A stretch of DNA of 64,000 bases from CAWEYO01 sp963813315 (GTDB lineage: Bacteria; Pseudomonadota; Alphaproteobacteria; Rhizobiales; Rhizobiaceae): positions 62,001 to 126,000 of the forward strand of contig CAWEYO010000023.1 of the NCBI GenBank assembly GCA_963813315.1, given 5' to 3'. This document shows, one piece after another, positions 42,132-50,468 of this stretch. The notes beneath the pieces are model-generated. The model made no database searches. It had not been told where the DNA came from and saw only the letters and a program-made list of their open reading frames with translations. Every line of letters begins with the position of its first letter. Position 1 is the stretch's first letter. Both the position numbers and the translations under genes were made by a program.

Positions 42132-43658
42132 TCATCGCTTCAGCTCCCATGTCGTCATCCGTCTGCCGGTAGCCGGGTCCTTGCCGTCTTTCAATTGTAT
42201 GCCGTGCGCAAGCAATTCCTCGCGGATGCGGTCCGCCTCGGTCCAATTCTTCTCGAGGATGAAGGCGAGGCGTTTTTCGATCGTCCTTTCGATTGCCTCC
42301 GCCGAGGCGCCGTCAACCATAACCGCCGAGGCCAGCGCCGCACTGGAAAAGGCGTCAATTGCTTCAAATCCCAGCAATGCGAGACCCAGCCGCAATTCCT
42401 GCTTCGCGGGCCGCTCACCTTCCGCCGCCTGTTTTGCCAGCCGGTGAAGTTCCTGAATCAGCGCGGGGGTGTTGAGGTCGTCGAGCAACGGATTGCGCTC
42501 GCTCAGCCCCACTTCGAACGCTGCCGCCGGAACGCCGTCGATTGCCGGGTCGCGATCTTGGACTGCATCGGCCCAGCGCCCGAGAATTGTATTCGCTTCT
42601 TCAAGCTTCCTGACGCTGAAGTCGATCGGCTCTTTGTAGTTCGTCATCAGCATGGCGAGCCTCAGTACTTCGCCCGGCCATTTCCGGCCGCCGAACTTGT
42701 CCGTATTCAGCAGCTCATTGATCGTGACGAAGTTTCCCTCGCTCTTGGCCATTTTCTTGCCTTCGACTTGCAGAAAGCCGTTGTGCATCCAGATATTGGC
42801 CATGCGTTCGGTGCCGAAGGCACAGCAGGACTGCGCGATCTCGTTCTCGTGATGCGGGAAGACAAGGTCGATGCCGCCGGCGTGGATGTCGAAGACGTTC
42901 TTCTCCGGATCGTCGCATGTGAGCCCGCCACCAAACGGCTCCAGCAGCTTCGCCATCGACATTGCCGAGCATTCGATGTGCCAGCCGGGCCGGCCGAGCA
43001 CAGCAATGCCGGCGGGCGAAGGCCAGCCGGGCTCGCCCAGCTTTGAAGGCTTCCACAGGACAAAATCCATCTCGTCGCGCTTGTAGGAGGCAACGTCGAC
43101 GCGCGCGCCGGCAAGCATCTCGTCAAGCGACCTGCGTGCGAGCGCGCCGTAGCGCGGTCCCTTTAGCTTGTTCATCTCAACAGGCGAGAACAGCACATGG
43201 TCTTCGGCCACATAGGCAACGCCGCGATCGACGAGCCGCTCGATCATCGTGCGCATCTCGTCGATGTGTTCGGTCGCGCGGGGCTGGCTGGTCGGCTCAA
43301 GGCAGCCGAGCGCCTTCACATCCGCCTGAAACTGAGTGTTCGTCGCCTCGGTGACGCGCCGGATCGCTTCGTTCAACGGCAGGTCGGGATAGTCCCTGGC
43401 TGCGCGCGCATTGATCTTGTCATCCACGTCGGTAATGTTGCGGACGTAGTTGACGTGCTCAGGCCCATAGAGATGGCGCAACAGACGGTAGAGCACATCG
43501 AAGACAATGACCGGTCGTGCATTGCCGATATGAGCGTGGTCGTAGACCGTCGGGCCGCACGCATACATGCGCACATGATCCGGATCGATCGGGACGAAGT
43601 TCTCCTTCGTGCGCGTCAGCGTGTTGTAGAGCTGTAAATTCTTGAACCCTTCAGACAT
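42132..43658 (-). CDS. cysS: Cysteine--tRNA ligase
   Basis: A 508-residue class I synthetase. Zinc/adenylate motifs: YACGPTVYDHAHIGNARP (first zinc Cys and HIGH), GRPGWHIECSAM (second Cys), HAGGIDLVFPHHENEIAQS (zinc His/Glu) and KMAKSEGN (KMSKS). The C-terminal anticodon-binding region has EKNWTEADRIREELLAHGI, as expected. Length is slightly longer than E. coli CysS (461), typical for rhizobia. Upstream lies an AT-rich promoter region. Confidence 0.97.
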   Translation of the reverse strand: MSEGFKNLQLYNTLTRTKENFVPIDPDHVRMYACGPTVYDHAHIGNARPVIVFDVLYRLLRHLYGPEHVNYVRNITDVDDKINARAARDYPDLPLNEAIRRVTEATNTQFQADVKALGCLEPTSQPRATEHIDEMRTMIERLVDRGVAYVAEDHVLFSPVEMNKLKGPRYGALARRSLDEMLAGARVDVASYKRDEMDFVLWKPSKLGEPGWPSPAGIAVLGRPGWHIECSAMSMAKLLEPFGGGLTCDDPEKNVFDIHAGGIDLVFPHHENEIAQSCCAFGTERMANIWMHNGFLQVEGKKMAKSEGNFVTINELLNTDKFGGRKWPGEVLRLAMLMTNYKEPIDFSVRKLEEANTILGRWADAVQDRDPAIDGVPAAAFEVGLSERNPLLDDLNTPALIQELHRLAKQAAEGERPAKQELRLGLALLGFEAIDAFSSAALASAVMVDGASAEAIERTIEKRLAFILEKNWTEADRIREELLAHGIQLKDGKDPATGRRMTTWELKR

Positions 43659-44064
43659 ACATAAACCTCTGGCCTGCTGGCCGGTGCGTTTGCTTGTCTG
43701 ACAAGAGAAAAGGCGAAAACGTCCGGACCAGCGCGTGCGCTAGCCAATAATGCAAATGCCGCAGATGGCGGAAGACGTTTTCATCAAAGGCCTTATCGCC
43801 CCTGCCGCCTGCTGCCGTCAAGCCGCAATTCAATGGACCGCAGCGATTCGGATCTGCGATCGCCGTGTCGTGCGGCATGATTTGCTGGGTCGATGCGTCA
43901 AAATGTTTCACGCGAATTTCTGCGCGGTTTAACCCATTGAAAAATGGGTACTTTAGACGAATATATCTATACATTAATGAAAGTTTTACGGTTCCATGTC
44001 ACGATTTGGACCTATTCAATCCCCATGTGCAGACCCACTGAAACCTGACGCTAGGGAAGAGACC
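43659..44064. other. 406-base spacer between cysS and a small gene
   Basis: The part 43925-43990 is AT-rich and holds a small hairpin (ACCCATT/AATGGGT near 43931-43949), likely promoter or leader sequence of the divergent cysS and small gene. An open frame at 43651-43974 (minus strand) overlaps the cysS start and reads unlike a protein. Nothing else is recognisable. Confidence 0.4.
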
Positions 44065-44220
44065 ATGCAACGAACCAAGACCGAAACCGAACGCGCCCGA
44101 TCCCAAAATGCGGAATTGGCGAACTACTATCGCGCCATCGGCCCCGCTGACCTGCAGGCAGCACTTATCTGCGCATCCAAAAAGACGCTCACCGTCGCTA
44201 CGCCGGCCAAGGCCGCCTGA
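44065..44220 (+). CDS. Small hypothetical protein (51 residues)
   Basis: It begins MQRTKTETERARSQNAELAN and reads on as a short, soluble, Lys/Ala-rich peptide (YYRAIGPADLQAALICASKK) ending VATPAKAA. GGAAGAG is positioned seven bases upstream of the ATG, and codon use is like its neighbours, so it looks like a real gene. The frame also stays open upstream to 43996. No family is recognised; the surroundings (cysS, LysE remnant) say little about function. Confidence 0.55.
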   Translation: MQRTKTETERARSQNAELANYYRAIGPADLQAALICASKKTLTVATPAKAA

Positions 44221-44234
44221 ACAGTCACGCGAGG

Positions 44235-44367
44235 CGGGCAACAGGCCAAGGCCGATCACGGCTATGACGACACCGATGAGGATGTCGAGCAGGCGCCAAG
44301 CCGCCGGTCTGGCAAAGACCGGCTGAAGCAGCCGAGCGCTATACCCCAACCCGAAAAACCAAACGAC
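44235..44367 (-). pseudogene. Remnant of a LysE/ArgO-type amino acid exporter (C-terminal part)
   Basis: Translated on the minus strand from 44367 the frame reads VVWFFGLGYSARLLQPVFAR, then PAAWRLLDILIGVVIAVIGL and GLLPAS, which is the last two helices of a LysE-family exporter. A TAA at 44368-44370 closes the frame directly upstream, and no matching N-terminal part is present because the NUDIX gene occupies that space. It therefore looks like a truncated relic. The exact downstream boundary is uncertain since the original stop is not obvious. Confidence 0.65.
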
Positions 44368-44476
44368 TTACGCCAGCTTTCGCGCGTGTGATTGCCAGCG
44401 TCCGTCCGCGCGTTGCATTATGGCTGTGCGATGAAAACGCGGGTGGAGGGTTCTTCCACGGGCAACGAGCGCAGGC

Positions 44477-44893
44477 ATGGACAGGCAGGAGATACCCGCC
44501 GTTTCGGTGGCGCTGGTGAACGGAGACCGTGTTCTGCTGGTTCGGCGCGGGCGCCCGCCCTCGCTGAGGCTCTATGCCTTTCCGGGAGGGCGGATGGAGG
44601 CGGGCGAATCGGCGGAACAAGCGGCGCGGCGCGAGCTCTTTGAAGAAACGGGCCTCGTCGCCGGAAAACTGGCGCTTTATCGCGAATTGCTGATCGGGCG
44701 GGAGCCGCATACCAATCCAAGCGTGTTCCGTTTGCAGGTTTTCACGGGCGAGCATGAGGGAGGCGAACCGCGGGCCGGCGACGACGCGGACGAAGCAGGC
44801 TGGTACACACTCGCCGACATGGAAAACCTGCCGGTAATCCAGTCGGTGCGGGATGTGGCGCAGGAGTTGCTCTGTTCGGGAAAATGGAAATGA
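44477..44893 (+). CDS. NUDIX hydrolase
   Basis: A 138-residue protein with a full Nudix box, starting GGRMEAGESAEQAARRELF at about residue 37 and ending EETGL, matching GX5EX7REUXEEXGU. The N-terminal VALVNGDRVLLVRRGRPP and the presence of GGEPRAGDDADEAGWYTLAD suggest an ADP-ribose/MutT-like subtype; substrate unknown. The start at 44477 gives MDRQEIPAVSVALV. It lies upstream of the TIGR02301 gene with 65 bases between. Confidence 0.9.
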   Translation: MDRQEIPAVSVALVNGDRVLLVRRGRPPSLRLYAFPGGRMEAGESAEQAARRELFEETGLVAGKLALYRELLIGREPHTNPSVFRLQVFTGEHEGGEPRAGDDADEAGWYTLADMENLPVIQSVRDVAQELLCSGKWK

Positions 44894-44958
44894 TCGGCAT
44901 CTGAGCAGAAGACTGACTGCGCCTTGCGGTTGACAAAATCGTTATCCACCACTGGCCT

Positions 44959-45339
44959 ATGGTCTTCCGCTCAGTCCCACTCGCCCTATGTTTCGTCTTC
45001 GCCTTGGCGATTGCCAGTGCCAGCGGCACCAGGGCCGCTGAGGCGCCCTTCGAACCCCGCCTTATGCGCCTGGCCGAGGTGTTGGGGTCGCTGCATTACC
45101 TCCGCAACCTTTGCGGCGAGAGCGGCGATCAGTGGCGCGGCCAGATGGAAAAACTGCTCGAAGCCGAAAGGCCCGATGCCACGCGGCGCGCAAGATTCAT
45201 CGCCAACTTCAATCGCGGTTATCGCTCTTTCGACGAGATTTACGTCAGTTGCACAAAGTCGGCCGCCGAGGCAATCAACCGCTACATGAAGGAAGGCGAG
45301 GCACTGAGCCGCGAAATAGCCGGTCGATATGGCAATTGA
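44959..45339 (+). CDS. TIGR02301 family secreted protein
   Basis: A 126-residue exported protein: signal peptide (ALCFVFALAIASASGTRAAE), then RLMRLAEVLGSLHYLRNLCG, WRGQMEKLLEAE, RARFIANFNRGYRSFDEIY and a second Cys (VSCTKSA). The two cysteines may form a disulfide. The family is alphaproteobacterial and uncharacterised. It is followed by a 15-bp-stem hairpin 44 bases after the stop. Confidence 0.85.
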   Translation: MVFRSVPLALCFVFALAIASASGTRAAEAPFEPRLMRLAEVLGSLHYLRNLCGESGDQWRGQMEKLLEAERPDATRRARFIANFNRGYRSFDEIYVSCTKSAAEAINRYMKEGEALSREIAGRYGN

Positions 45340-45382
45340 CGACCGGTCGACTTATTCCCTGCAGCGGGCAAGATGCTAGAGC

Positions 45383-45415
45383 AGCGGCAGCACCGATGGA
45401 ATCGGTGCTGCCGCT
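45383..45415 (+). terminator. Perfect 15-bp stem hairpin after the TIGR02301 gene
   Basis: AGCGGCAGCACCGAT (45383-45397) and ATCGGTGCTGCCGCT (45401-45415) pair perfectly around a 3-base loop. It is followed by CTATCTCCTTACC, and the same hairpin plus CTATCTCCTT motif is found, degenerate, at about 50366-50416. It belongs with the family B element at 45448-45490 to one composite. It may terminate the TIGR02301 transcript. Confidence 0.5.
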
Positions 45416-45437
45416 CTATCTCCTTACCTCAGTTATC

Positions 45438-45671
45438 TCAGCGTATTGTTTGAGCATCCGGATATTTCCCGAAACCGGTTTCCACTTTTGGGTCTAACGC
45501 GTTTAGGCCGTTTTGCGGTAGGGTCGAGGATCCATCTCCAATGGTTTCCCGCCGCGAATTCTGGCTGCCCCAAGAACAAAAATCCGCTCGAATTCGGTGC
45601 CCCACGTCACCCTGATCCCGGGCCGGCCGGTTGCGGTGCGTTTTCCTGAACCAGTTTTCGAACTCGCTCAT
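45438..45671 (-). CDS. Hypothetical protein, C-terminus read from a repeat
   Basis: AGGAGG stands 5-6 bases before the ATG at 45671, one of the best ribosome binding sites in the window. The first ~50 residues (MSEFENWFRKTHRNRPARDQ, GDVGHRIRADFCSWGSQNSR) look like a small basic protein; from about residue 58 the frame reads through the family B repeat to a stop at 45438. It may be a truncated gene whose original stop was lost by repeat insertion. No family is recognised. Confidence 0.4.
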   Translation of the reverse strand: MSEFENWFRKTHRNRPARDQGDVGHRIRADFCSWGSQNSRRETIGDGSSTLPQNGLNALDPKVETGFGKYPDAQTIR

Positions 45672-46105
45672 GTCATCCTCCTGGCAATCAACGGACACCC
45701 TGTCCGATGCGCTATGCCTGGCAGGAGTTTCGCGAACTTCGGTTTCGCTCTGATTTCAGAAAGAGGGAATTCGGTTACGGTTTTGTTTCAATGGTTTCTA
45801 TACTTAGAAACGCGCGAACGCGGGTTGGCCGGCTGGTGGATTGTGGCAAACGCGCCACACGTCTAAACCAAAGATTAAGCGCCACAATTCGAATTAACTT
45901 AACCTTTAGGTATCGCTGTCGGGTCCCCATTCAGTCGGCTAGAATGGCGACCAGACAATTCAGATTCCGAACCGGCATTGTGGAATGCCGTCGAAAAACG
46001 TCGTCATGGCAAGCAGTTAGTGGAACCTGGGTTAACGGATATCAAGCGACGGCTCAAGTCGATCCGGACGTGAACGGATGGAACTTGAAGAAGTGGAAAT
46101 CGAGC
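45672..46105. other. 434-base spacer
   Basis: The part 45860-45910 is AT-rich, with TTAACTTAACC at about 45896-45906, and is likely promoter sequence for the gene at 46106. An open frame from 45707 runs into that gene but its upstream part reads unlike a protein. Nothing else is recognised. Confidence 0.35.
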
Positions 46106-46363
46106 ATGGTACATACTGTCGGCGACATCGACGCCCTTGTCAGGGAAGAAAAACGGCTGACCGCCATCGAAAGCCACAACGAAGCCTGGGCGGAAGGACT
46201 TTCCGCCGGCATTGAACCCGAGATCATCGCCGAGGCGGCGCTGGCGACCGCATTTGCCGAACTTCTGCGTTCGAGCGGCGAAGATGCCGCACTGGCCCTG
46301 CTCGACCGAATGCGCGACCGGGTGATCGCCGGTGACTTCGAGGAAGACAGGCGCTGCCACTGA
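46106..46363 (+). CDS. Small conserved-type hypothetical protein (85 residues)
   Basis: An acidic, helical protein: HTVGDIDALVREEKRLTAIE, HNEAWAEGLSAGIEPEIIAE, AALATAFAELLRSSGEDAAL and ALLDRMRDRVIAGDFEED. The regular Ala/Leu/Glu pattern indicates an all-helical fold. GGAAATCGAG precedes the ATG at 46106; earlier in-frame starts exist but carry no recognisable sequence. Rhizobial genomes carry similar short proteins of unknown role, by my recollection. Confidence 0.6.
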   Translation: MVHTVGDIDALVREEKRLTAIESHNEAWAEGLSAGIEPEIIAEAALATAFAELLRSSGEDAALALLDRMRDRVIAGDFEEDRRCH

Positions 46364-46375
46364 CGCAGCTCCCGA

Positions 46376-46427
46376 CGTCATCATTCTTGCCCGGCGTCAT
46401 CATTCTTGCCCGGCGTCATCATTCTCG
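46376..46427. repeat. 19-base tandem repeat, 2.7 copies
   Basis: CGTCATCATTCTTGCCCGG occurs at 46376-46394 and 46395-46413, with a partial third copy to 46427. It lies just after the stop of the 85-residue gene. Confidence 0.85.
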
Positions 46428-46521
46428 AAGGTGTTGCTCTGGCGCATCCCCAAGCCGGTTTTAATGTGTATGATCGCGGCAGATGACCAAGCCGGCCACG
46501 GCTTGCGTGAGAGAGCACGAC

Positions 46522-47409
46522 ATGATCTTGACAAGGCCTGGGAGGCCAAGGGCACCGGTCGCCCGGAAATCGTATTCGGCCGGCTGGCTCCAGTTGATGT
46601 TCGCGGCGTTTGTCCTGGGGCTATCGGTTCCCGCCACGCCAGCCTGGTCGCTACCGCAGGATCCCGCAAAGCCAATGAGCTTACCGGACAAGTACCTGGA
46701 TCCGGATGCAGGAAACAGCCGGCTCGCTCTAAGCGAAATCAAGCGGGACGAAACGCCGTCGCCGCCCGCTGACGATGAGATCCGGGAGGAGCCGCTTCCA
46801 CCCATCAATTCGGTTCCGCTGCCCGGCGCGGCCACGCCGCCGCCCACAGGCGAAGAGGCCGTACCCGAGGATGACGAACCCGACGAGGGAACTCCCGCCG
46901 AAGGCGGCCCAGCCCGGCCGGCAGTCGATCCGGATGCACCCCTTCCCGAAATCGTCTACGATCTCAAGAAGCTGCCCGAGCCGGTCAGGCGGATGAGGCA
47001 GCTGATCGTGGATGCCGCCAAGAGCGGCAACCTCGATGGGCTCCGGCCGCTGATCGGCGTCGGCGAAGACACCACGCAGCTCTCGCTTGGGGGTATCGAA
47101 GGCGATCCGATCGCCTTCCTGCGTGAGCTGTCAGGCGACAAGGAGGGCCAGGAAATTCTGGCGATTCTGGAGGAAGTCCTGAGCGCCGGCTATGTGCACC
47201 TCGATGCCGGGACGCCGAACGAACTCTATGTCTGGCCCTATTTCTTCGCGATTCCGCTTGAGAAACTCGACGCTCGCCAGCGCGTGGAGCTCTTCAAGAT
47301 CGTAACGGCAGGAGACTACGAGGAAATGAAGACCTACGGGTCCTATGTTTTCTACCGTGTCGGCATAACGCCCGAGGGCCGCTGGTCGTTCTTCGTGGCG
47401 GGGGATTGA
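46522..47409 (+). CDS. Secreted hypothetical protein with Pro/Glu-rich linker
   Basis: About 295 residues: N-terminal signal (MFAAFVLGLSVPATPAWS), a disordered acidic Pro-rich region (about 45-135), then a folded C-terminal domain (PEIVYDLKKLPEPVRRMRQL, GVGEDTTQLSLGGIEGDPIA, SAGYVHLDAGTPNELYVWPY, GSYVFYRVGITPEGRWSFFV). This kind of protein is annotated only as hypothetical in related genomes. A longer start at 46483 is possible. It ends 23 bases before the convergent pyrC. Confidence 0.7.
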   Translation: MILTRPGRPRAPVARKSYSAGWLQLMFAAFVLGLSVPATPAWSLPQDPAKPMSLPDKYLDPDAGNSRLALSEIKRDETPSPPADDEIREEPLPPINSVPLPGAATPPPTGEEAVPEDDEPDEGTPAEGGPARPAVDPDAPLPEIVYDLKKLPEPVRRMRQLIVDAAKSGNLDGLRPLIGVGEDTTQLSLGGIEGDPIAFLRELSGDKEGQEILAILEEVLSAGYVHLDAGTPNELYVWPYFFAIPLEKLDARQRVELFKIVTAGDYEEMKTYGSYVFYRVGITPEGRWSFFVAGD

Positions 47410-47432
47410 CCGCGCCTGCCCTCCCCATGCTC

Positions 47433-48767
47433 TTAGGCAGGCGGCAGCGCCTCAGCGAATAGCACCGGCTCCCCCTGCCCCGGAGTAACAATCTCGCCTT
47501 CCCACATCACGCGGCTGCCGCGCACGAAAGTCCCCACCGGCCAGCCGGTGACTTGCCTGCCATGGTAAGGTGTCCACGCGGACCTGGATCCGGACTGGGT
47601 GTTGGTTATCGTTTCGCGCCGCTTCATGTCGACAACCGTGAAATCGGCGTCGTAGCCGGCGGCAATACGGCCCTTCCGCGCCATGCCGAACAGCCGCTGC
47701 GGACCATGGCTTGTAAGGTCGACGAAGCGCTCCAGCGACAATCGCCCAGCGTTCACATGATCGAGCATGACGGGCACCAATGTCTGCACTCCCGGCATTC
47801 CCGATGGCGATTGCGGATAAGGCTTCGCCTTTTCCTCGAGCGTATGCGGCGCATGGTCGGAGCCAAGCACATCGACAACGCCTTGCGAGATTCCGCGCCA
47901 AATGCCATCGCGATGGCGGGCGTCACGCACCGGCGGGTTCATCTGGATCAGGCTGCCCAGCCTGGCGTAGTCGCCGGCGGTCAAGGTGAGGTGATGCGGC
48001 GTCGCCTCGCAACTCGCGACATCCTTGTGTTGCTCAAGGAATTCGATCTCCTCGGCGGTCGAGATGTGCAGGACGTGGATGCGGGCGCACGCGGCGCGAG
48101 CGATGCTCACCAGCCGTTTCGTGCAGCTCAAGGCAGCAATCTCGTCGCGCCAAACCGGATGCGACGACGGGTCACCCTCGATGCGCTCGCCAAGGCGTTC
48201 GCGCAACCTGAATTCGTCCTCGGAATGAAATGCGACACGGCGGCGCGTATTTCTGAGGATCGACAGGACGCTTTCGTCGTCCTCAACCAGAAGGTCGCCA
48301 GTGGACGAACCCATGAAGACCTTGATGCCGGCCGCCCCCGGCAGACGTTCGAGTTCACCCGCATGTTTCGCGTTGTCGCGCGTGCCGCCGACCCAGAAGG
48401 CGAAGTCGCAGTGCATCCGCCCGGTCGCGCGGCGCACCTTGTCGGCAAGCGCTTCCTCGCTCGTGGTCAGCGGTTTGGTGTTCGGCATTTCAAAAACGGC
48501 GGTCACCCCGCCGAGCACAGCCGCCCGAGAACCGGTCTCGAGGTCTTCCTTGTGTTCCAGTCCGGGCTCGCGAAAATGCACCTGGCTGTCGACGACGCCC
48601 GGAAGGATGTGCAGCCCGCCGCAGTCGATCGTCTGTTGAGCTTCGGCGGCGCCAAGATCGCCGATCGCAGCGACGCGCCCGGCCACAACGCCAATGTCAC
48701 GCTGACCTTGCCCGTCATGATTGACGAGAATGCCGCCTTTGAGGATCACGTCGAAGGTCCGTGCCAT
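47433..48767 (-). CDS. pyrC: Dihydroorotase (class I)
   Basis: A 444-residue amidohydrolase of pyrimidine synthesis closing carbamoyl-aspartate to dihydroorotate. Metal motif VDSQVHFREPG (HxR form, about 65-75), EMPNTKPLTT, ATPHHLTLT and GSDHAPHTLEEK with the catalytic aspartate. Relatives include allantoinase; the HFREPGLEHKED segment fits dihydroorotase. The start at 48767 (MARTFDVILKGG) is family-like; the frame remains open to 48989, which overlaps ygfZ. It is divergent from ygfZ with 78 bases between. Confidence 0.88.
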   Translation of the reverse strand: MARTFDVILKGGILVNHDGQGQRDIGVVAGRVAAIGDLGAAEAQQTIDCGGLHILPGVVDSQVHFREPGLEHKEDLETGSRAAVLGGVTAVFEMPNTKPLTTSEEALADKVRRATGRMHCDFAFWVGGTRDNAKHAGELERLPGAAGIKVFMGSSTGDLLVEDDESVLSILRNTRRRVAFHSEDEFRLRERLGERIEGDPSSHPVWRDEIAALSCTKRLVSIARAACARIHVLHISTAEEIEFLEQHKDVASCEATPHHLTLTAGDYARLGSLIQMNPPVRDARHRDGIWRGISQGVVDVLGSDHAPHTLEEKAKPYPQSPSGMPGVQTLVPVMLDHVNAGRLSLERFVDLTSHGPQRLFGMARKGRIAAGYDADFTVVDMKRRETITNTQSGSRSAWTPYHGRQVTGWPVGTFVRGSRVMWEGEIVTPGQGEPVLFAEALPPA

Positions 48768-48845
48768 CGCTTCCTTCGGGTCTTGCCGCTCTCTTGCGGG
48801 CGGCTTACGTAATGACCTTCCGAAAAGCAAGCTTTCCGCACGCCC

Positions 48846-49733
48846 ATGACCGTCGCTCAACTTCCCGATCGCACCCTCGTCGCCGTCTCCGGCCCTGATG
48901 CGGAGCATTTTCTTCAGAACATCATCACGACTGACCTCGATACGTTGCACCACGGTGTGGCGAGGCCAGGAGCCCTGCTTCTCCCGCAAGGCAAGATCCT
49001 CTTCGACTTTCTGGTATCACGCGCTGGCGCTGATGCATTCCTGCTCGACTGCCGATCGGACATTGCCGACAATTTCATCCGCCGGCTAATGCTCTACCGG
49101 CTTCGGGCAAAGGTAGAAATAACGAAGCAGGATCAAATGTTTGTTTCTGTTTCCTGGGGAAATGAATCCGGGGCTTCCAGCGTTGATTCAACTACCTCGC
49201 AAAGTGATTCAAGCACCGTTCTGGACCTGCGCTTTCCGGACCAGGAGGCAGTCCGACGGACCTATGCAGCCGGCATGAAGGTCTCCGGCGCGGCGGGCGA
49301 CTGGAACGCCCTGCGGGTCGCTCACGGGATCGCCGAGAGCGGCGCCGACTACGCGCTTGGCGAGGCATTCCCCCACGACGTGCTTCTCGACGAACTCGGC
49401 GGCGTCGGCTTCAAGAAGGGGTGCTATGTTGGCCAGGAAGTCGTTTCGCGGATGCAGCATCGCGGCACAGCGCGGCGGCGTGTCCTGCTCGTTTCCTGCC
49501 TCCTGCCGCTGCCTGAACCGGGAACCGAAATAGTGGCAAACGGGCGCGCCGTGGGGTCGCTCGGAACCGTGGCGGGAAAGCACGGCCTTGCCATTGCGCG
49601 CATCGATCGAGTGACGGAAGCCCTTGCCAGCGGCACGCCGCTCCTCGCCGGCCAGCTGCCGGTGGAGCTGTCTATTCCGGGCTGGGCCAAATTCATCTTT
49701 CCCCTGAATGCCGCCGGCGCGGAGGAGACCTGA
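48846..49733 (+). CDS. ygfZ: Folate-binding YgfZ/GcvT-like protein
   Basis: A 295-residue protein needed for maturation or repair of some [4Fe-4S] enzymes. The hallmark KGCYVGQEVVSRMQHRG (K-G-C-Y-x-G-Q-E, about 197-204) is intact with its essential Cys. The GcvT-like tetrahydrofolate-binding fold is seen in the N-terminal HFLQNIITTDLDTL and ALLLPQGKILFDFLV. It overlaps the HD hydrolase start by one base (TGATG), so the two are translationally coupled. Confidence 0.92.
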   Translation: MTVAQLPDRTLVAVSGPDAEHFLQNIITTDLDTLHHGVARPGALLLPQGKILFDFLVSRAGADAFLLDCRSDIADNFIRRLMLYRLRAKVEITKQDQMFVSVSWGNESGASSVDSTTSQSDSSTVLDLRFPDQEAVRRTYAAGMKVSGAAGDWNALRVAHGIAESGADYALGEAFPHDVLLDELGGVGFKKGCYVGQEVVSRMQHRGTARRRVLLVSCLLPLPEPGTEIVANGRAVGSLGTVAGKHGLAIARIDRVTEALASGTPLLAGQLPVELSIPGWAKFIFPLNAAGAEET

Positions 49734-50368
49734 TGGCGGACAGGCCGACAGCGCCACCGCGCGCCTGGCAGCGCATGCTGTCAGGACGCCGGCTTGATCT
49801 ACTCGATCCGTCCCCGCTCGACGTCGAGATTGCCGACATTGCGCACGGATTGGCCCGCGTCGCTCGCTGGAACGGCCAGACGCGCGGCGATCACGCCTTC
49901 TCCGTCGCGCAGCATTCGCTTCTTGTGGAGACGATCTTTTGCGAGATCGTGCCCGAAGCCTTGCCTGATGCCAAGCTTACCGCCCTGCTCCACGACGCCC
50001 CGGAATACGTGATCGGCGACATGATCTCGCCATTCAAATCGGTTCTCGGCGGCGGTTACAGGAGTGTGGAGCAGCGGTTGCAGCGAGCAATCCACCTGCG
50101 CTTTTCGCTGCCGGCGGATTGCCCGGAAACACAGCGCGCTGCTATCAAGCGGGCCGATCAGATCGCTGCATATTTCGAGGCGACGCTGCTCGCCGGCTTC
50201 TCGGTGGCGGAAGCGACCCGCTATTTCGGCCGTCCACGCGCCTTCAGCGCCGACCGCTTCGACCTTGCCCCACGGCCCCCGAAAGCCGTGCAAAGGGACT
50301 TCATGAAGAGATTCGAGGCGATTGAAGCAGACCGAGCAAAAAGCGCACTGATTCGAAGCTTGCCTTAG
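49733..50368 (+). CDS. HD domain hydrolase (YfbR-like 5'-nucleotidase type)
   Basis: A 211-residue HD-family phosphohydrolase with GDHAFSVAQHSLLVE (first His) and ALLHDAPEYVIGDMISPFK (HD doublet); a second conserved Asp follows in KRADQIAAYFEATL. Related proteins hydrolyse deoxynucleoside monophosphates, but several activities exist in this family. The start codon overlaps the ygfZ stop. A hairpin-rich repeat follows the stop. Confidence 0.85.
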   Translation: MADRPTAPPRAWQRMLSGRRLDLLDPSPLDVEIADIAHGLARVARWNGQTRGDHAFSVAQHSLLVETIFCEIVPEALPDAKLTALLHDAPEYVIGDMISPFKSVLGGGYRSVEQRLQRAIHLRFSLPADCPETQRAAIKRADQIAAYFEATLLAGFSVAEATRYFGRPRAFSADRFDLAPRPPKAVQRDFMKRFEAIEADRAKSALIRSLP

Positions 50369-50422
50369 AGCGGCAGACGCTTTGACGGAATCAGCGCTGC
50401 TGCCGCGCTATCTCCTTGTTGG

Positions 50423-50468
50423 AGCGTCGGATTGTCCCGAAACCGGTCCCACTTTCGGGTCCGATGCT
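50423..50468. terminator. Double-stem hairpin between convergent HD and MAPEG genes (family B)
   Basis: AGCGTCGGA (50423-50431) pairs with TCCGATGCT (50460-50468), with inner stem CCCGAAA/TTTCGGG (50436-50442, 50453-50459). Structure and sequence match 4770-4817. It lies between two convergent genes; the TAA of the MAPEG gene begins at its right edge (50468-50470). Upstream, 50366-50416 resembles the hairpin at 45383. Confidence 0.55.

Noticed and set aside
43651..43974. 108-codon minus-strand frame over the cysS start
   Set aside because: It overlaps the cysS start, has no ribosome binding site and unlikely composition; the area is better read as promoter.
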